This document shows positions 8,438 through 16,822 of a stretch of DNA of 64,000 nucleotides, one piece after another. The first letter of the stretch is position 1. Each line of letters opens with the position of its first letter. The stretch comes from an uncultured Lachnospiraceae bacterium (lineage in GTDB: Bacteria > Bacillota > Clostridia > Lachnospirales > Lachnospiraceae): the NCBI GenBank assembly GCA_902489925.1, contig CABUBX010000001.1:1-64000 (forward strand), written 5' to 3'. The translations under genes were made by a program, and so were the position numbers. Under the pieces are notes generated by a model. The model did not search any database and was not told the DNA's origin. It saw only the letters and a list, made by a program, of their open reading frames with translations.

Positions 8438-9337
8438 GTGATAAACGTTATAGGAGTTCGTTTTAGAAGGGCCGGAAAAATTTATTATTTTGACCCGGCA
8501 GATTATGATATTGAGGCGGGACAGCATGTGATTGTTGAGACAGCCCGAGGTATTGAGTATGGTTTTGTAATGATTGGAAAACGGGCTGTGGAGGAGGACA
8601 AGGTTGTATCTCCTCTGAAGCCGGTAATTCGCATTGCAACACCTGAAGATGATGAAATTGAGCTTAAAAATAAAGAAAAAGAAAAAGAGGCTTTTAAAAT
8701 CTGCTTAGAAAAAATCACAAAGCACCAGTTGGAGATGAAGCTGATTGATGTAGAGTACACTTTTGATAACAATAAGGTGCTGTTTTACTTTACAGCGGAC
8801 GGACGCATTGATTTTCGTGAGCTTGTCAAGGATTTGGCGTCTGTATTTAAGACACGAATCGAGCTTCGTCAGATTGGTGTCAGAGATGAAACAAAGCTGC
8901 TCGGCGGCATCGGTATATGTGGGCGTGGGCTGTGCTGTCATACTTATTTATCGGAATTTGTTCCTGTTTCGATTAAGATGGCAAAGGAACAAAATTTATC
9001 CTTAAATCCGACAAAAATTTCCGGTGTGTGCGGCAGATTGATGTGCTGTCTTAAAAATGAAGAAGAAACTTATGAGTATCTTAACAGTAAGCTTCCGAAT
9101 ATCGGCGATTATGTGACAACAGATGACGGCTTTAGAGGCGAGGTGGCTTCCGTGAATGTGCTTCGTCAGATTGTTAAGGTGATTGTAACATTAGAAAAGG
9201 ATGAAAAGGAAATCAGAGAGTATAAGGTAGACCAGCTTAAATTCAGACCTAAGCGCCGGAAGGAAAAGCTTAATCTTTCACCTGAGGAGTTTAAAGAGCT
9301 GGCAAAATTGGAAAAAGACCATGAAACAGTATTCTGA
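8438..9337 (+). CDS. yaaT: PSP1-domain protein, YaaT/RicT family
   Basis: The 299-aa protein has a PSP1 domain over residues 60-150 and the paired cysteine cluster GRGLCCHTYL and CGRLMCCLKNE (residues about 165-205). In Bacillus RicT these cysteines help hold iron-sulfur clusters in the RicAFT complex, which controls RNase Y activity, competence and sporulation. GTG start with AAAGGAG 7 bases upstream. The position after holB is the same as in Bacillus. The C-terminus overlaps the next gene by 17 bases. Confidence 0.9.
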   Translation: MINVIGVRFRRAGKIYYFDPADYDIEAGQHVIVETARGIEYGFVMIGKRAVEEDKVVSPLKPVIRIATPEDDEIELKNKEKEKEAFKICLEKITKHQLEMKLIDVEYTFDNNKVLFYFTADGRIDFRELVKDLASVFKTRIELRQIGVRDETKLLGGIGICGRGLCCHTYLSEFVPVSIKMAKEQNLSLNPTKISGVCGRLMCCLKNEEETYEYLNSKLPNIGDYVTTDDGFRGEVASVNVLRQIVKVIVTLEKDEKEIREYKVDQLKFRPKRRKEKLNLSPEEFKELAKLEKDHETVF

Positions 9338-10085
9338 TATGAATGAAAAATTAAGCTATCTCAAGGCCGGTGAGCGTTTGGATGATTTAGAGCGTAATGG
9401 ATACCACATTATTCAAAATCCCGAAAAGTTTTGTTTTGGCATGGACGCGGTGCTTCTTTCAGGTTTTGCAGCAGTCAGACGCGGAGAAAAGGTGTTAGAT
9501 TTAGGAACAGGAACGGGAATTATTCCAATTCTTCTTGAAGCAAAAACAGAAGCTGCTCACCTTACGGGGCTTGAGATACAGTCTGAAAGCGCAGATATGG
9601 CAAGAAGAAGTGTTGCCTTAAATCATCTTGAAGAAAAGATAGATATTGTCGAGGGGGATATCAAATGTGCGTCCTCGGTATTTAAAAAAGCATCTTTTCA
9701 GGTGGTAACGACAAATCCTCCGTATATGACAGATTTGCATGGCATTAAAAATCCAAAAGAGCCAAAGGCAATTGCCCGGCATGAGGTATTATGCACGCTT
9801 GGTGATGTCGTCCGTGAGGCATCATTGCTTCTTGAAACGGGCGGCAGGCTTTATATGGTTCACAGACCGTTTAGGCTTGCAGAGATTTTCAGAGAGCTGT
9901 CGGCATATAAGCTGGAGCCTAAGCGCATGCGGCTTGTACATTCATTTATTGATAAAGAGCCGACTATGGTGCTTATTGAAGCTGTCAGGGGCGGAAAACC
10001 ACAGCTGAAAATAGAGAAGCCGTTAATTATTTTTGACAGTCAGGGTGTTTATTCAAAAGAAATTAAAGAAAATTACGGTTTTTAA
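9321..10085 (+). CDS. TrmN6-like tRNA adenine-N6 methyltransferase (YabB family)
   Basis: The 254-aa class I SAM methyltransferase carries motif I VLDLGTGTGIIP near residue 52 and the NPPYM motif near 131, which marks N6-adenine or similar amino methylation. The family acts on A37 of tRNA1(Val). It overlaps yaaT by 17 bases and would be co-translated; another ATG at 9339 is possible. Gene order holB-yaaT-yabB is conserved in Firmicutes. Confidence 0.87.
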   Translation: MKQYSDMNEKLSYLKAGERLDDLERNGYHIIQNPEKFCFGMDAVLLSGFAAVRRGEKVLDLGTGTGIIPILLEAKTEAAHLTGLEIQSESADMARRSVALNHLEEKIDIVEGDIKCASSVFKKASFQVVTTNPPYMTDLHGIKNPKEPKAIARHEVLCTLGDVVREASLLLETGGRLYMVHRPFRLAEIFRELSAYKLEPKRMRLVHSFIDKEPTMVLIEAVRGGKPQLKIEKPLIIFDSQGVYSKEIKENYGF

Positions 10086-10141
10086 AAAAAGGCATATTGG
10101 GTCATGCCCTCTCATATGATGAAATAAAAGGGGGTATCGGC

Positions 10142-11245
10142 ATGGCTGAATATAATCGTTTCGTATCTTACATGTATGCTTATGAAAATAATAAAAAGAC
10201 TGTGAACAATGGTTTTGTACGGGTTGAGACAAGAGATAAGGAAAGCTCTGTTTATGTCAATATGAAAGAGCTTTACGGCAGCAGTATGAAATACAGAGTT
10301 TATATGGTCAAGAGAGCAGCGCGCGGTCTTAATGGTATTTGTCTCGGTGAGATGGAGAAAAGACAGGGCGGCGGAGAATTTTGCTGTAAAATAACTAAAG
10401 ATAATATTAATAATTCCGGCATTTCACTGATTGAGATTGCCGGAATTGTTATTCTCGGAGAAAACGGACGCAAATATGCAACATGTTGGGATGATGACAG
10501 CCTTGATGTAGAGCTGTTTGCTTTGGCAGCGGCATCGGGTGAAACGCTTATAAATGCCCAAAAGCCCGAGCACAGGTTTGTTATGGGGCAGCATGACGAT
10601 ATGGAAATCATTTCGGACGATGTGATAACAGAGGATGCGATAACAGAGGAAGAAATTCCGGATAATGCTGCGCCCAAAATACAGCAGGAGATATTGGAGA
10701 GCGATGTGCCTGAAAAGGATTTATCGGAAGAAGACGAAAAAGAGGAATTTAAGCCTTTGATGGCGGAGAGCATCGCACTGTCAGCAGCAGATATGCCAAG
10801 GGCGTCAGCCTTTTTCGGAGAGCCTTTAATGGGAAACCATGATAAAGAGGATGAGGCTATGTCGGATATATCTGAAAATCGGCATCAAACAATAAAAAAA
10901 CGTCTGAAGCGTATTATGGATAGCGGTATAAAAATGTATCCGTTTGAAGATAATGAGATTGAGTGCTGCATAAGATTAGAAATACAGGATATCGGTATGC
11001 TTCCGATGAAATACTGGTTCTATGCGGGAAATAGTTTTGTACTTCAAAGCTATTATGCATACAGACATTTGATTCTTGCGCAAAAGTCAGACGGCAGTTA
11101 TATTTTTGGAGTGCCCGGGTTAGGAGAACAAAAGGATGCCTTTATGGCGGGGCAATTCGGTTTTCGTTGTTTTAAGGCAATTCGTGAAAAAAGTGACGAA
11201 ATGCCATCAAGTGATTTTGGGTATTGGTATGCAAAGTTAATTTAA
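10142..11245 (+). CDS. Conserved hypothetical protein (DUF6128-like C-terminal region)
   Basis: A function cannot be named for this 367-aa protein. Residues 1-150 look like a compact beta-rich domain (SYMYAYENNKKT, then GFVRVETRD and GISLIEIAGIVI). Residues about 165-240 are a strongly acidic, low-complexity linker. The C-terminal 120 residues, starting near YPFEDNEI, resemble a Lachnospiraceae-restricted domain I recall as DUF6128 (YWFYAGNSFVL, GVPGLGEQKD, GFRCF). It has no signal peptide or membrane segment. The start at 10142 follows a purine-rich GGGGG; an upstream in-frame ATG at 10097 has no ribosome binding site. It is the last gene of the run and is followed by a terminator. Confidence 0.65.
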   Translation: MAEYNRFVSYMYAYENNKKTVNNGFVRVETRDKESSVYVNMKELYGSSMKYRVYMVKRAARGLNGICLGEMEKRQGGGEFCCKITKDNINNSGISLIEIAGIVILGENGRKYATCWDDDSLDVELFALAAASGETLINAQKPEHRFVMGQHDDMEIISDDVITEDAITEEEIPDNAAPKIQQEILESDVPEKDLSEEDEKEEFKPLMAESIALSAADMPRASAFFGEPLMGNHDKEDEAMSDISENRHQTIKKRLKRIMDSGIKMYPFEDNEIECCIRLEIQDIGMLPMKYWFYAGNSFVLQSYYAYRHLILAQKSDGSYIFGVPGLGEQKDAFMAGQFGFRCFKAIREKSDEMPSSDFGYWYAKLI

Positions 11246-11278
11246 GGTGGGGAAGATATTTGATTTTTAAAGAAAATC

Positions 11279-11320
11279 ATGCGCGAATTAGGCTGCATTG
11301 GCAGCCATCGCGCATTATTT
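11279..11320 (+). terminator. Terminator closing the murE-holB-yaaT run
   Basis: An outer stem ATGCGCGA/TCGCGCAT encloses an inner GGCTGC/GCAGCC stem, followed by TATTTTGG. The T-run is modest but the stem is strong. Confidence 0.7.
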
Positions 11321-11366
11321 TGGGCGTCTTTCACAAAAAAATCGTTAAATGTTTGTCAAAATTGAC

Positions 11367-11395
11367 TTTACGGGGCTGATTCATAGTGTTATAAT
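11367..11395 (+). promoter_or_regulatory. Promoter of the CoA-transferase gene
   Basis: An extended -10 box TGTTATAAT ends at 11395, and TTTACG lies 17 bp upstream. The transcript would start near 11402 and carry a leader of about 85 nt with a hairpin. Confidence 0.65.
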
Positions 11396-11399
11396 ATGG

Positions 11400-11439
11400 T
11401 AGATGTTAGAAGGCGAAAATATTTTAGCCTCAGCATCTA
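11400..11439 (+). promoter_or_regulatory. Leader hairpin ahead of the CoA-transferase
   Basis: TAGATG (11400-11405) pairs with CATCTA (11434-11439), with an inner AGGC/GCCT pairing. It sits at the predicted 5' end of the transcript and has no T-run. It may stabilise the mRNA; nothing links it to a known riboswitch class. Confidence 0.45.
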
Positions 11440-11486
11440 TAAGTAAAGGAAATTATCACCATGCATAAAGAAAAGGAGAGAGCATT

Positions 11487-12803
11487 GTGAATTGGAAAGA
11501 AATTTATGAAAGCCGTCTTGTTTCAGTAGAAGAAGCAATTTCAAAAATTAAATCAGGTAATCGTGTTGTTTTAGGACATGCCTGTGGAGAACCTCAGTAT
11601 CTTGTTGATACGATGGTGGATAACTGTGAACGTTTTCATGATGTGGAAATTGTCCATATGGTACCTATGGGAAAATGTCGTTATACTGAGCCGGAGATGA
11701 AAAATCATTTTATTCATAACGCATTGTTTGTAGGGGCAGGCACAAGAAAAGCTGTTTATGACGGACGTGCTGACTTTACACCGGTTTGTTTCTCAAGAGT
11801 TCCGCGTTTATTCAGAATGTTTATGGATATTGATGTTGCTTTAGTTCAGGTCACACCGCCGGACAAGTACGGTAACTGCAGCCTCGGTGTTTCTGTAGAC
11901 TATACAAAGGAAGCAGTGTCAAGAGCTAAGATTGTTATTGCCCAGGTGAATGACCAAATGCCTTATACATATGGTGACAGCCGTGTACCTGTCAGTGCCA
12001 TTGATTATTTTGTTGAAAAATCAATGCCGCTGCCGGAATTAAAGCCGCGTGCGATAGGTGAAACAGAGAAAAAGATTGCAAGTTACTGTGCATCTTTAAT
12101 CGAGGATGGCGCTACATTACAGCTTGGTATCGGTGCAATTCCTGATGCTGTTTTAACTTTCCTTCATGATAAGAGAGATTTAGGACTTCACTCAGAGCTT
12201 TTATCTGACGGTATTGTTGATTTAATTGAAGAAGGTGTAATTAATAACAGCAAAAAAACTTACAATCCGGGAAAATCAATTGCAACCTTCTTAATGGGAA
12301 CAAAGAAGCTTTATGATTTTGTTGACCATAATCCTGATTTTGAGATGTATCCTGTCGATGTTGTAAATAATCCATATAACATTATGCAGAATGACAATAT
12401 GATTTCTATTAACTCATGCGTACAGGTTGATTTGATGGGACAGGTTGATTCAGAATCTGTCGGTGATATGCAGATTAGCGGTATCGGCGGTCAGGTAAAC
12501 TTTGTCAAAGGTGCAATCAACAGTGTAGGCGGAAAATCCATTATCGCGATGCCGTCAACAACTGCGGACGGTAAAATTTCAAAGATTGTGCCTGTTCTTT
12601 CAGAAGGCTCTGTTGTCACAACACTGCGTACAGATGTTGACTATATTATTACAGAGTATGGTATTGCAAGAATGACAGGACTTACATTAAAGCAGAGAGC
12701 AACAGCTTTAATTGATATTGCCCATCCTAAGTTCAGAGATGAGCTTATTGAAGCTTTTGAGAAACGTTTTCATACAAAATTTGACCCATATTTAAATTCA
12801 TGA
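11487..12803 (+). CDS. Family-1 CoA-transferase (4-hydroxybutyrate/butyryl-CoA:acetate type)
   Basis: The 438-aa cytosolic enzyme of the acetyl-CoA hydrolase/transferase family would move CoA between acyl groups through a glutamyl-CoA intermediate. The catalytic Glu lies in LHSELLSDG at residue 237, matching Glu238 of the Clostridium aminobutyricum 4-hydroxybutyrate CoA-transferase. The CoA-binding GIGAIP motif is near 214 and the ISGIGGQVNFVKGA motif near 330. The N-terminus is closer to the AbfT/Cat2 type than to the Roseburia butyrate enzyme as I recall it, so the acyl substrate is open (4-hydroxybutyrate, butyrate or propionate). It has its own promoter and terminator. Confidence 0.85.
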   Translation: MNWKEIYESRLVSVEEAISKIKSGNRVVLGHACGEPQYLVDTMVDNCERFHDVEIVHMVPMGKCRYTEPEMKNHFIHNALFVGAGTRKAVYDGRADFTPVCFSRVPRLFRMFMDIDVALVQVTPPDKYGNCSLGVSVDYTKEAVSRAKIVIAQVNDQMPYTYGDSRVPVSAIDYFVEKSMPLPELKPRAIGETEKKIASYCASLIEDGATLQLGIGAIPDAVLTFLHDKRDLGLHSELLSDGIVDLIEEGVINNSKKTYNPGKSIATFLMGTKKLYDFVDHNPDFEMYPVDVVNNPYNIMQNDNMISINSCVQVDLMGQVDSESVGDMQISGIGGQVNFVKGAINSVGGKSIIAMPSTTADGKISKIVPVLSEGSVVTTLRTDVDYIITEYGIARMTGLTLKQRATALIDIAHPKFRDELIEAFEKRFHTKFDPYLNS

Positions 12804-12840
12804 TAAAATAAAATTATCGTGCAGTTTATGCAAACTTATT

Positions 12841-12875
12841 AAATTCAGGCCTGTAAGATTCGGGCCTGAATTTTG
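12841..12875 (+). terminator. Terminator after the CoA-transferase
   Basis: AAATTCAGGCC pairs with GGCCTGAATTT, followed by TTGGTT. Strong perfect stem. Confidence 0.85.
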
Positions 12876-12923
12876 GTTATACAGATTAGAGAGAAAATAT
12901 ACCGATATAAGAGGGGGATAAAA

Positions 12924-14084
12924 ATGACGGACTTTGATAAGATTGTAAACCGCCGCGGAACGAATTGTATTAAATGGGATATCAAATCAATTAAAGAGCG
13001 GGAAGATGTTCTGCCAATGTGGGTTGCAGATATGGATTTTGAAGCGGCACCGGGGATTGTGGCTGCAATGGAAAAGGTGATGTCGCAAAAGGTTTTTGGG
13101 TATCGATTTAATTCAGAAAACTATGAGCAGGCAATTATTGACTGGTTTGGTCACAGGCATCATTATGCTATTGAAAAAGATTGGATTTGTTATACACCAA
13201 ATGTTGTTGTTGGGCTTTCACTTGGCGTACAGACAGTTTCTGAGCCGGGTGATGAGATTATATTAAATACACCGGTGTATGGTCCTTTTTACCGTGCGGT
13301 AACAGATAACGAGCGAATTGTCAGAGAATGTCCGATGATTGAAACGCAAGGATACTATACGATGGATTTTGAAAAAATGGAAGGATTAATTACTGAAAAA
13401 ACAAAGGCAGTCATGCTTTGCAATCCTCATAATCCGGGTGGACGTGTATGGACAAAGGATGAGCTTGGTCGTTTGGCAGAGCTTTGTGTGAAGCATCATT
13501 TGTATATTATTTCTGACGATATCCATGCGGATTTGACATACGGGACACATAAACATACGTTTATTGCCGGACTTTCAAAGGAAATCGAACAGCTTTGCAT
13601 CACCTGTACATCACCGTCAAAGGCATTTAATCTTGCAGGAATGCAGGCTGCGCATGTAATTATTGCGAATGAAGAAATCCGTGAAAAATTCAGCCGTCCT
13701 TTAAAAGCACTGCATATGACCGGAGGCAATTCGTTTGAGGAAGCGCTTGTTGTAGGTGCTTACAGAGATTCCGAAGCATGGCTTGAAGAAGCGGTGGCAT
13801 ATATTGAAGGAAATATGGATATGTTTGTGGCAGGCATAAAAAATGAGCTGCCGATGCTTAAAGCATCAAAACCGGAGGGGACTTATCTTGTGTGGATTGA
13901 TTGCAGAAGTCTTCACATGGCACAGGATGAGCTGATGGACATGTTTTTGAATCAATGCGGTTTATATTTAAATAGTGGTCTGGATTATGGCGAAGGCGGA
14001 CGCGGTTTTGTAAGAATTAATATGGCATGTCCGAGAGCATATGTGGAAAAAGCATTGGAAAAGATGAAATATGGAATAAAATAA
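12924..14084 (+). CDS. MalY/PatB-type PLP C-S lyase / aminotransferase
   Basis: The 386-aa class I/II aminotransferase-fold protein of the PatB/MalY branch typically cleaves cystathionine or cysteine to pyruvate, ammonia and thiol. The N-terminal RRGTNCIKWD and PMWVADMDF are characteristic of the branch. The Asn/Asp pair for PLP is in NPHNPGGRVW and SDDIHADL, and the Schiff-base Lys in TSPSKAFNLAG near residue 230. The start at 12924 follows GAGGGGG; the longer in-frame version lacks a binding site. It is flanked by a terminator and by the separate lacI-type promoter, so it is probably a single-gene unit. Confidence 0.87.
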   Translation: MTDFDKIVNRRGTNCIKWDIKSIKEREDVLPMWVADMDFEAAPGIVAAMEKVMSQKVFGYRFNSENYEQAIIDWFGHRHHYAIEKDWICYTPNVVVGLSLGVQTVSEPGDEIILNTPVYGPFYRAVTDNERIVRECPMIETQGYYTMDFEKMEGLITEKTKAVMLCNPHNPGGRVWTKDELGRLAELCVKHHLYIISDDIHADLTYGTHKHTFIAGLSKEIEQLCITCTSPSKAFNLAGMQAAHVIIANEEIREKFSRPLKALHMTGGNSFEEALVVGAYRDSEAWLEEAVAYIEGNMDMFVAGIKNELPMLKASKPEGTYLVWIDCRSLHMAQDELMDMFLNQCGLYLNSGLDYGEGGRGFVRINMACPRAYVEKALEKMKYGIK

Positions 14085-14117
14085 CAAAAAAAATATACTT
14101 TTTGGTATGTCTGTCCA

Positions 14118-14146
14118 TTGAGAAACAGTTCCATAAATGGTATGAT
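14118..14146 (+). promoter_or_regulatory. Promoter of the LacI-type regulator with internal operator
   Basis: TTGAGA (14118-14123), a 17-bp spacer and TATGAT (14141-14146). A 13-bp operator copy (AGAAACAGTTCCA, 14121-14133) fills the spacer, matching the sites before the ABC operon. Binding there would block RNA polymerase and repress the regulator's own gene. Confidence 0.75.
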
Positions 14147-14187
14147 AGTTATAGCGAATTATAGAATGTATTCATGGAGGTGGAACA

Positions 14188-15165
14188 ATGGCAAGTATTA
14201 GGGAAGTTGCAAGAATGGCACAGGTAGCGCCTAGTACCGTCTCGAGAGCATTGAATGGCAGTGGCTATGTTGCCGATGAAACAAGGGAAAAAATAAAGCG
14301 GGCTGTTGATGCATTGGACTATGTGCCTAATCAGTGGATTAGAAATTTATACCAGAAAAAAACAGGAATTATAGGGGTCATGGCACCGGAAATTATTCAT
14401 CCTTATTTTTCATCACTCTGGAGTTTTTTGGAAGTAGAGCTTCATAAGTATGGTTATAATATGATGTTATGTAATACATCGGGGAAAAAAGAGATAGAGA
14501 GAGAATATCTTGATACATTAGAAAGAAATCTTTTTGATGGTATGATTATCGGTGCTGCTTTCTTACCGGATGCTTATTATGAAAAAATACAAAAACCGAT
14601 ACTTTCATTGGATAGAATTATAAAAGGGATACCGCTTGTAACATCAGACCATGCAGCCGGAGGAAAAATAGCGGCTGAGAAGCTTATCGAAAAAGGATGT
14701 AAGAGAGTATTAAGTCTTATAGACCCTAACGCAAAAACTGTTGCATCTTCCAGTAGCGGTAAAGATTTTATAAAAACAATGGAGGAAAACGGTGCAAGTG
14801 TTGTCAGGGAGGAGTTTGAATGGACAGATGTCATCCATTATCCGAGAAGTATTCAAAGGACAAGGGAGATTTTGAGAAATCACCCGGATATTGATGGAAT
14901 TATGGCTAATGATTTGTGTGCATCTTCTTTTATTAAGGCAGCTGCAGAACAGGGCTTGCGTGTTCCGGAGGATATCAAAATTATTGCTTATGATGGTACA
15001 TATATTACAGATTTTAACTATAGAACAATTGCGTCTGTAAAGCAAGATGTTGCGCTTATTGCAAAAGAGGTTGTTCAGATGCTCATAAAATTAATTAATA
15101 AGCAGCCTTTGGAAAAAACAGAAGTTTATGTGCCTGTTTGTTATAAAGAAGGCGATACGATATAA
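14188..15165 (+). CDS. LacI family transcriptional regulator of carbohydrate locus 1
   Basis: The 325-aa repressor has the LacI helix-turn-helix at residues 1-25 (SIREVARMAQVAPSTVSRAL), the hinge to about 60 and a periplasmic-binding-like sugar domain (MAPEIIHPYFSSLW, then DGIMANDL and IAYDG). GGAGGTGG precedes the ATG. It is followed by a terminator and then by the ABC transporter operon that it probably controls. Four near-identical palindromic sites in the two adjacent promoters support auto-repression and repression of the operon. The inducing sugar is unknown, perhaps a glucoside or mannoside given the neighbouring GH13 and GH125 enzymes. Confidence 0.88.
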   Translation: MASIREVARMAQVAPSTVSRALNGSGYVADETREKIKRAVDALDYVPNQWIRNLYQKKTGIIGVMAPEIIHPYFSSLWSFLEVELHKYGYNMMLCNTSGKKEIEREYLDTLERNLFDGMIIGAAFLPDAYYEKIQKPILSLDRIIKGIPLVTSDHAAGGKIAAEKLIEKGCKRVLSLIDPNAKTVASSSSGKDFIKTMEENGASVVREEFEWTDVIHYPRSIQRTREILRNHPDIDGIMANDLCASSFIKAAAEQGLRVPEDIKIIAYDGTYITDFNYRTIASVKQDVALIAKEVVQMLIKLINKQPLEKTEVYVPVCYKEGDTI

Positions 15166-15168
15166 GTT

Positions 15169-15216
15169 AAAAAGGTCTTGTGGGGAACAAAAGTGTATCC
15201 GGCAAGACCTTTTTGT
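15169..15216 (+). terminator. Terminator after the LacI-type gene
   Basis: AAAAGGTCTTG pairs with CAAGACCTTTT and a T-run ends the loop structure. Confidence 0.85.
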
Positions 15217-15288
15217 GTAATTATGATACAAAAAACAGTATCAATTTTTGTGGAAAATGATGATTTTAGTAAAAGTTACAATTAGGTC

Positions 15289-15317
15289 TTGAAAATAGAT
15301 GCATTTGGTTGTATATT
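15289..15317 (+). promoter_or_regulatory. Promoter of sugar ABC operon 1
   Basis: TTGAAA (15289-15294), 17-bp spacer, TATATT (15312-15317). The predicted start near 15324 coincides with the first of three operators. Confidence 0.7.
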
Positions 15318-15324
15318 AAACACA

Positions 15325-15422
15325 TGAAACAGTTCCACATGTTGTGGAACTAAAAAAATCATTTATATGGAACAGTTACATATGAAGCGGATATTTTTTT
15401 GCAGCAATATGGAACAGTTTCA
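15325..15422 (+). promoter_or_regulatory. Three phased LacI-type operators
   Basis: Three copies of the palindrome TGrAACAGTTnCA lie at 15325-15337, 15368-15380 and 15410-15422. Centre-to-centre distances are 43 and 42 bp, about four helical turns, which places all three on the same DNA face. The first overlaps the predicted transcription start and the last ends next to the ribosome binding site. A further half-site (TGTGGAACT) lies near 15344. The sites match the one inside the regulator's own promoter. Confidence 0.8.
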
Positions 15423-15440
15423 CAAGAAGGAGGATAATTT

Positions 15441-16760
15441 ATGAAAACAAAAAGAGTAGCAGCAATGGGGATTTTAGTGGCAATAATGGCAGCAATGGCA
15501 GCAGGTTGCAGTAATGGGGGCGGAAGTGATAGTGCAAAGACAGAAATCACAATTTACCAGAGCAAGATTGAAGCTAACGAAGGTTATAAAAAAGCAATTG
15601 AAGCTTACGAGGCAGCGCATCCTGATGTAAAGATTAATCTTGAGGCGGTAACAGGCAATGATTTTGGTGCTTCATTAAAAGCAAAAATGCAGTCAGACCC
15701 GCCAACAATTTTTTCAGTCGGTGGTTTTCAGGATTTAAAGGATTATGGGGATATTCTTGAGGACGTATCGGACTTAGAGCTTCTTAACCATGCCCTTGAA
15801 GGAACGACAGATATGTTCACAAAGGATGGGAAGATTCTTGCGGTGCCGCTGTATATGGAAGGCTATGGATTCGTTGTAAATCGTCAAATATTTGAGGATG
15901 CCGGGGTTGACTTTGATTCTATGATGACTTTTGATGGTATGAAGGCAGGGTTTGATACATTAAAATCCAAAATTGAAAATGGTGAGATGAAAGAAAAGTA
16001 TCCAAATCTTGAAGCGGTTATGGAATATCCGACTAAAGAACTTTGGATAGCCGGAGACCATGATGCAAATGTTGCATTAACACATGACTTTTCGACAGCA
16101 CAGGAAGCTTACGATTCAGACACACTGGCAGGCACAGGATTTGCAGATTATAAGACTATGGTCGATTTTCAAGCCGGCTATACAACAAATGCTGATAATA
16201 CGGCAAATTTAAATTCGGTTGATTATACGACATCGTTGGAAGGCGGTCTTGCCATTGAGCGTGTTGCAGCAATTAAGCAGGGAAACTGGGTGGCACCGGC
16301 TGTTGAGACAACAGATTCCGCTGTTTTGGAAAAATTGGATATGCTTCCATACTCTGTTCCGGGATATTCAGATGGCAAGTATTTTGTGGGTGTTTCAGGC
16401 TATTGGGCTATTCACAGTGGGGCTACAGACGAACAGAAAAAAGTGGCAAAAGATTTTATAAACTGGATGTATTCAGATGCGGAAGGAAAGAAGATTGTTG
16501 TTGAAAATTGCAAGTTCGTACCGCCTTATGATAATTTTGGCGATTTAAAGGCAAGTGACCCACTTTCTCAGAGAATTATGGATGCTAATGCAGCAGGTAA
16601 TACAATGAATGGATGGGTTTACAGCGGCGCGCCAAATACATGGGGACAACAGGCAGCAGGTGTTGAAGTTCAGAAATATCTTGCAGGTGAGGCAACTTGG
16701 GAAGAAGTAACAAAGAGTTGTATTGCTCAATGGGAGACAATGAGAGCAGCTCAGAAATGA
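15441..16760 (+). CDS. Sugar ABC transporter substrate-binding lipoprotein (locus 1)
   Basis: The 439-aa secreted lipoprotein begins with a signal peptide and a lipobox-like AAGCS around residue 22, so it should be anchored outside the membrane. The mature part belongs to the family 1 extracellular solute-binding proteins (maltose/oligosaccharide type), with YQSKIEANEGYKKAIEAYE at its start and repeated aromatic residues in the C-terminal lobe (GWVYSGAPNTWGQQ). AAGGAGG precedes the ATG. It is the first gene of the operon and is followed by a stable stem-loop before the permeases, which fits higher expression of the binding protein. Confidence 0.9.
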   Translation: MKTKRVAAMGILVAIMAAMAAGCSNGGGSDSAKTEITIYQSKIEANEGYKKAIEAYEAAHPDVKINLEAVTGNDFGASLKAKMQSDPPTIFSVGGFQDLKDYGDILEDVSDLELLNHALEGTTDMFTKDGKILAVPLYMEGYGFVVNRQIFEDAGVDFDSMMTFDGMKAGFDTLKSKIENGEMKEKYPNLEAVMEYPTKELWIAGDHDANVALTHDFSTAQEAYDSDTLAGTGFADYKTMVDFQAGYTTNADNTANLNSVDYTTSLEGGLAIERVAAIKQGNWVAPAVETTDSAVLEKLDMLPYSVPGYSDGKYFVGVSGYWAIHSGATDEQKKVAKDFINWMYSDAEGKKIVVENCKFVPPYDNFGDLKASDPLSQRIMDANAAGNTMNGWVYSGAPNTWGQQAAGVEVQKYLAGEATWEEVTKSCIAQWETMRAAQK

Positions 16761-16772
16761 CGAATTTTTCGA

Positions 16773-16796
16773 GGCGCCATTTTTAAATATGGCGCC
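16773..16796 (+). promoter_or_regulatory. Intercistronic stem-loop after the binding-protein gene
   Basis: GGCGCCAT and ATGGCGCC form an 8-bp perfect stem with an 8-nt loop. No T-run follows, so it more likely stabilises the upstream mRNA or attenuates than terminates. Confidence 0.6.
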
Positions 16797-16822
16797 CGAT
16801 TATTTCAGGAAAGGTGAGAAGA

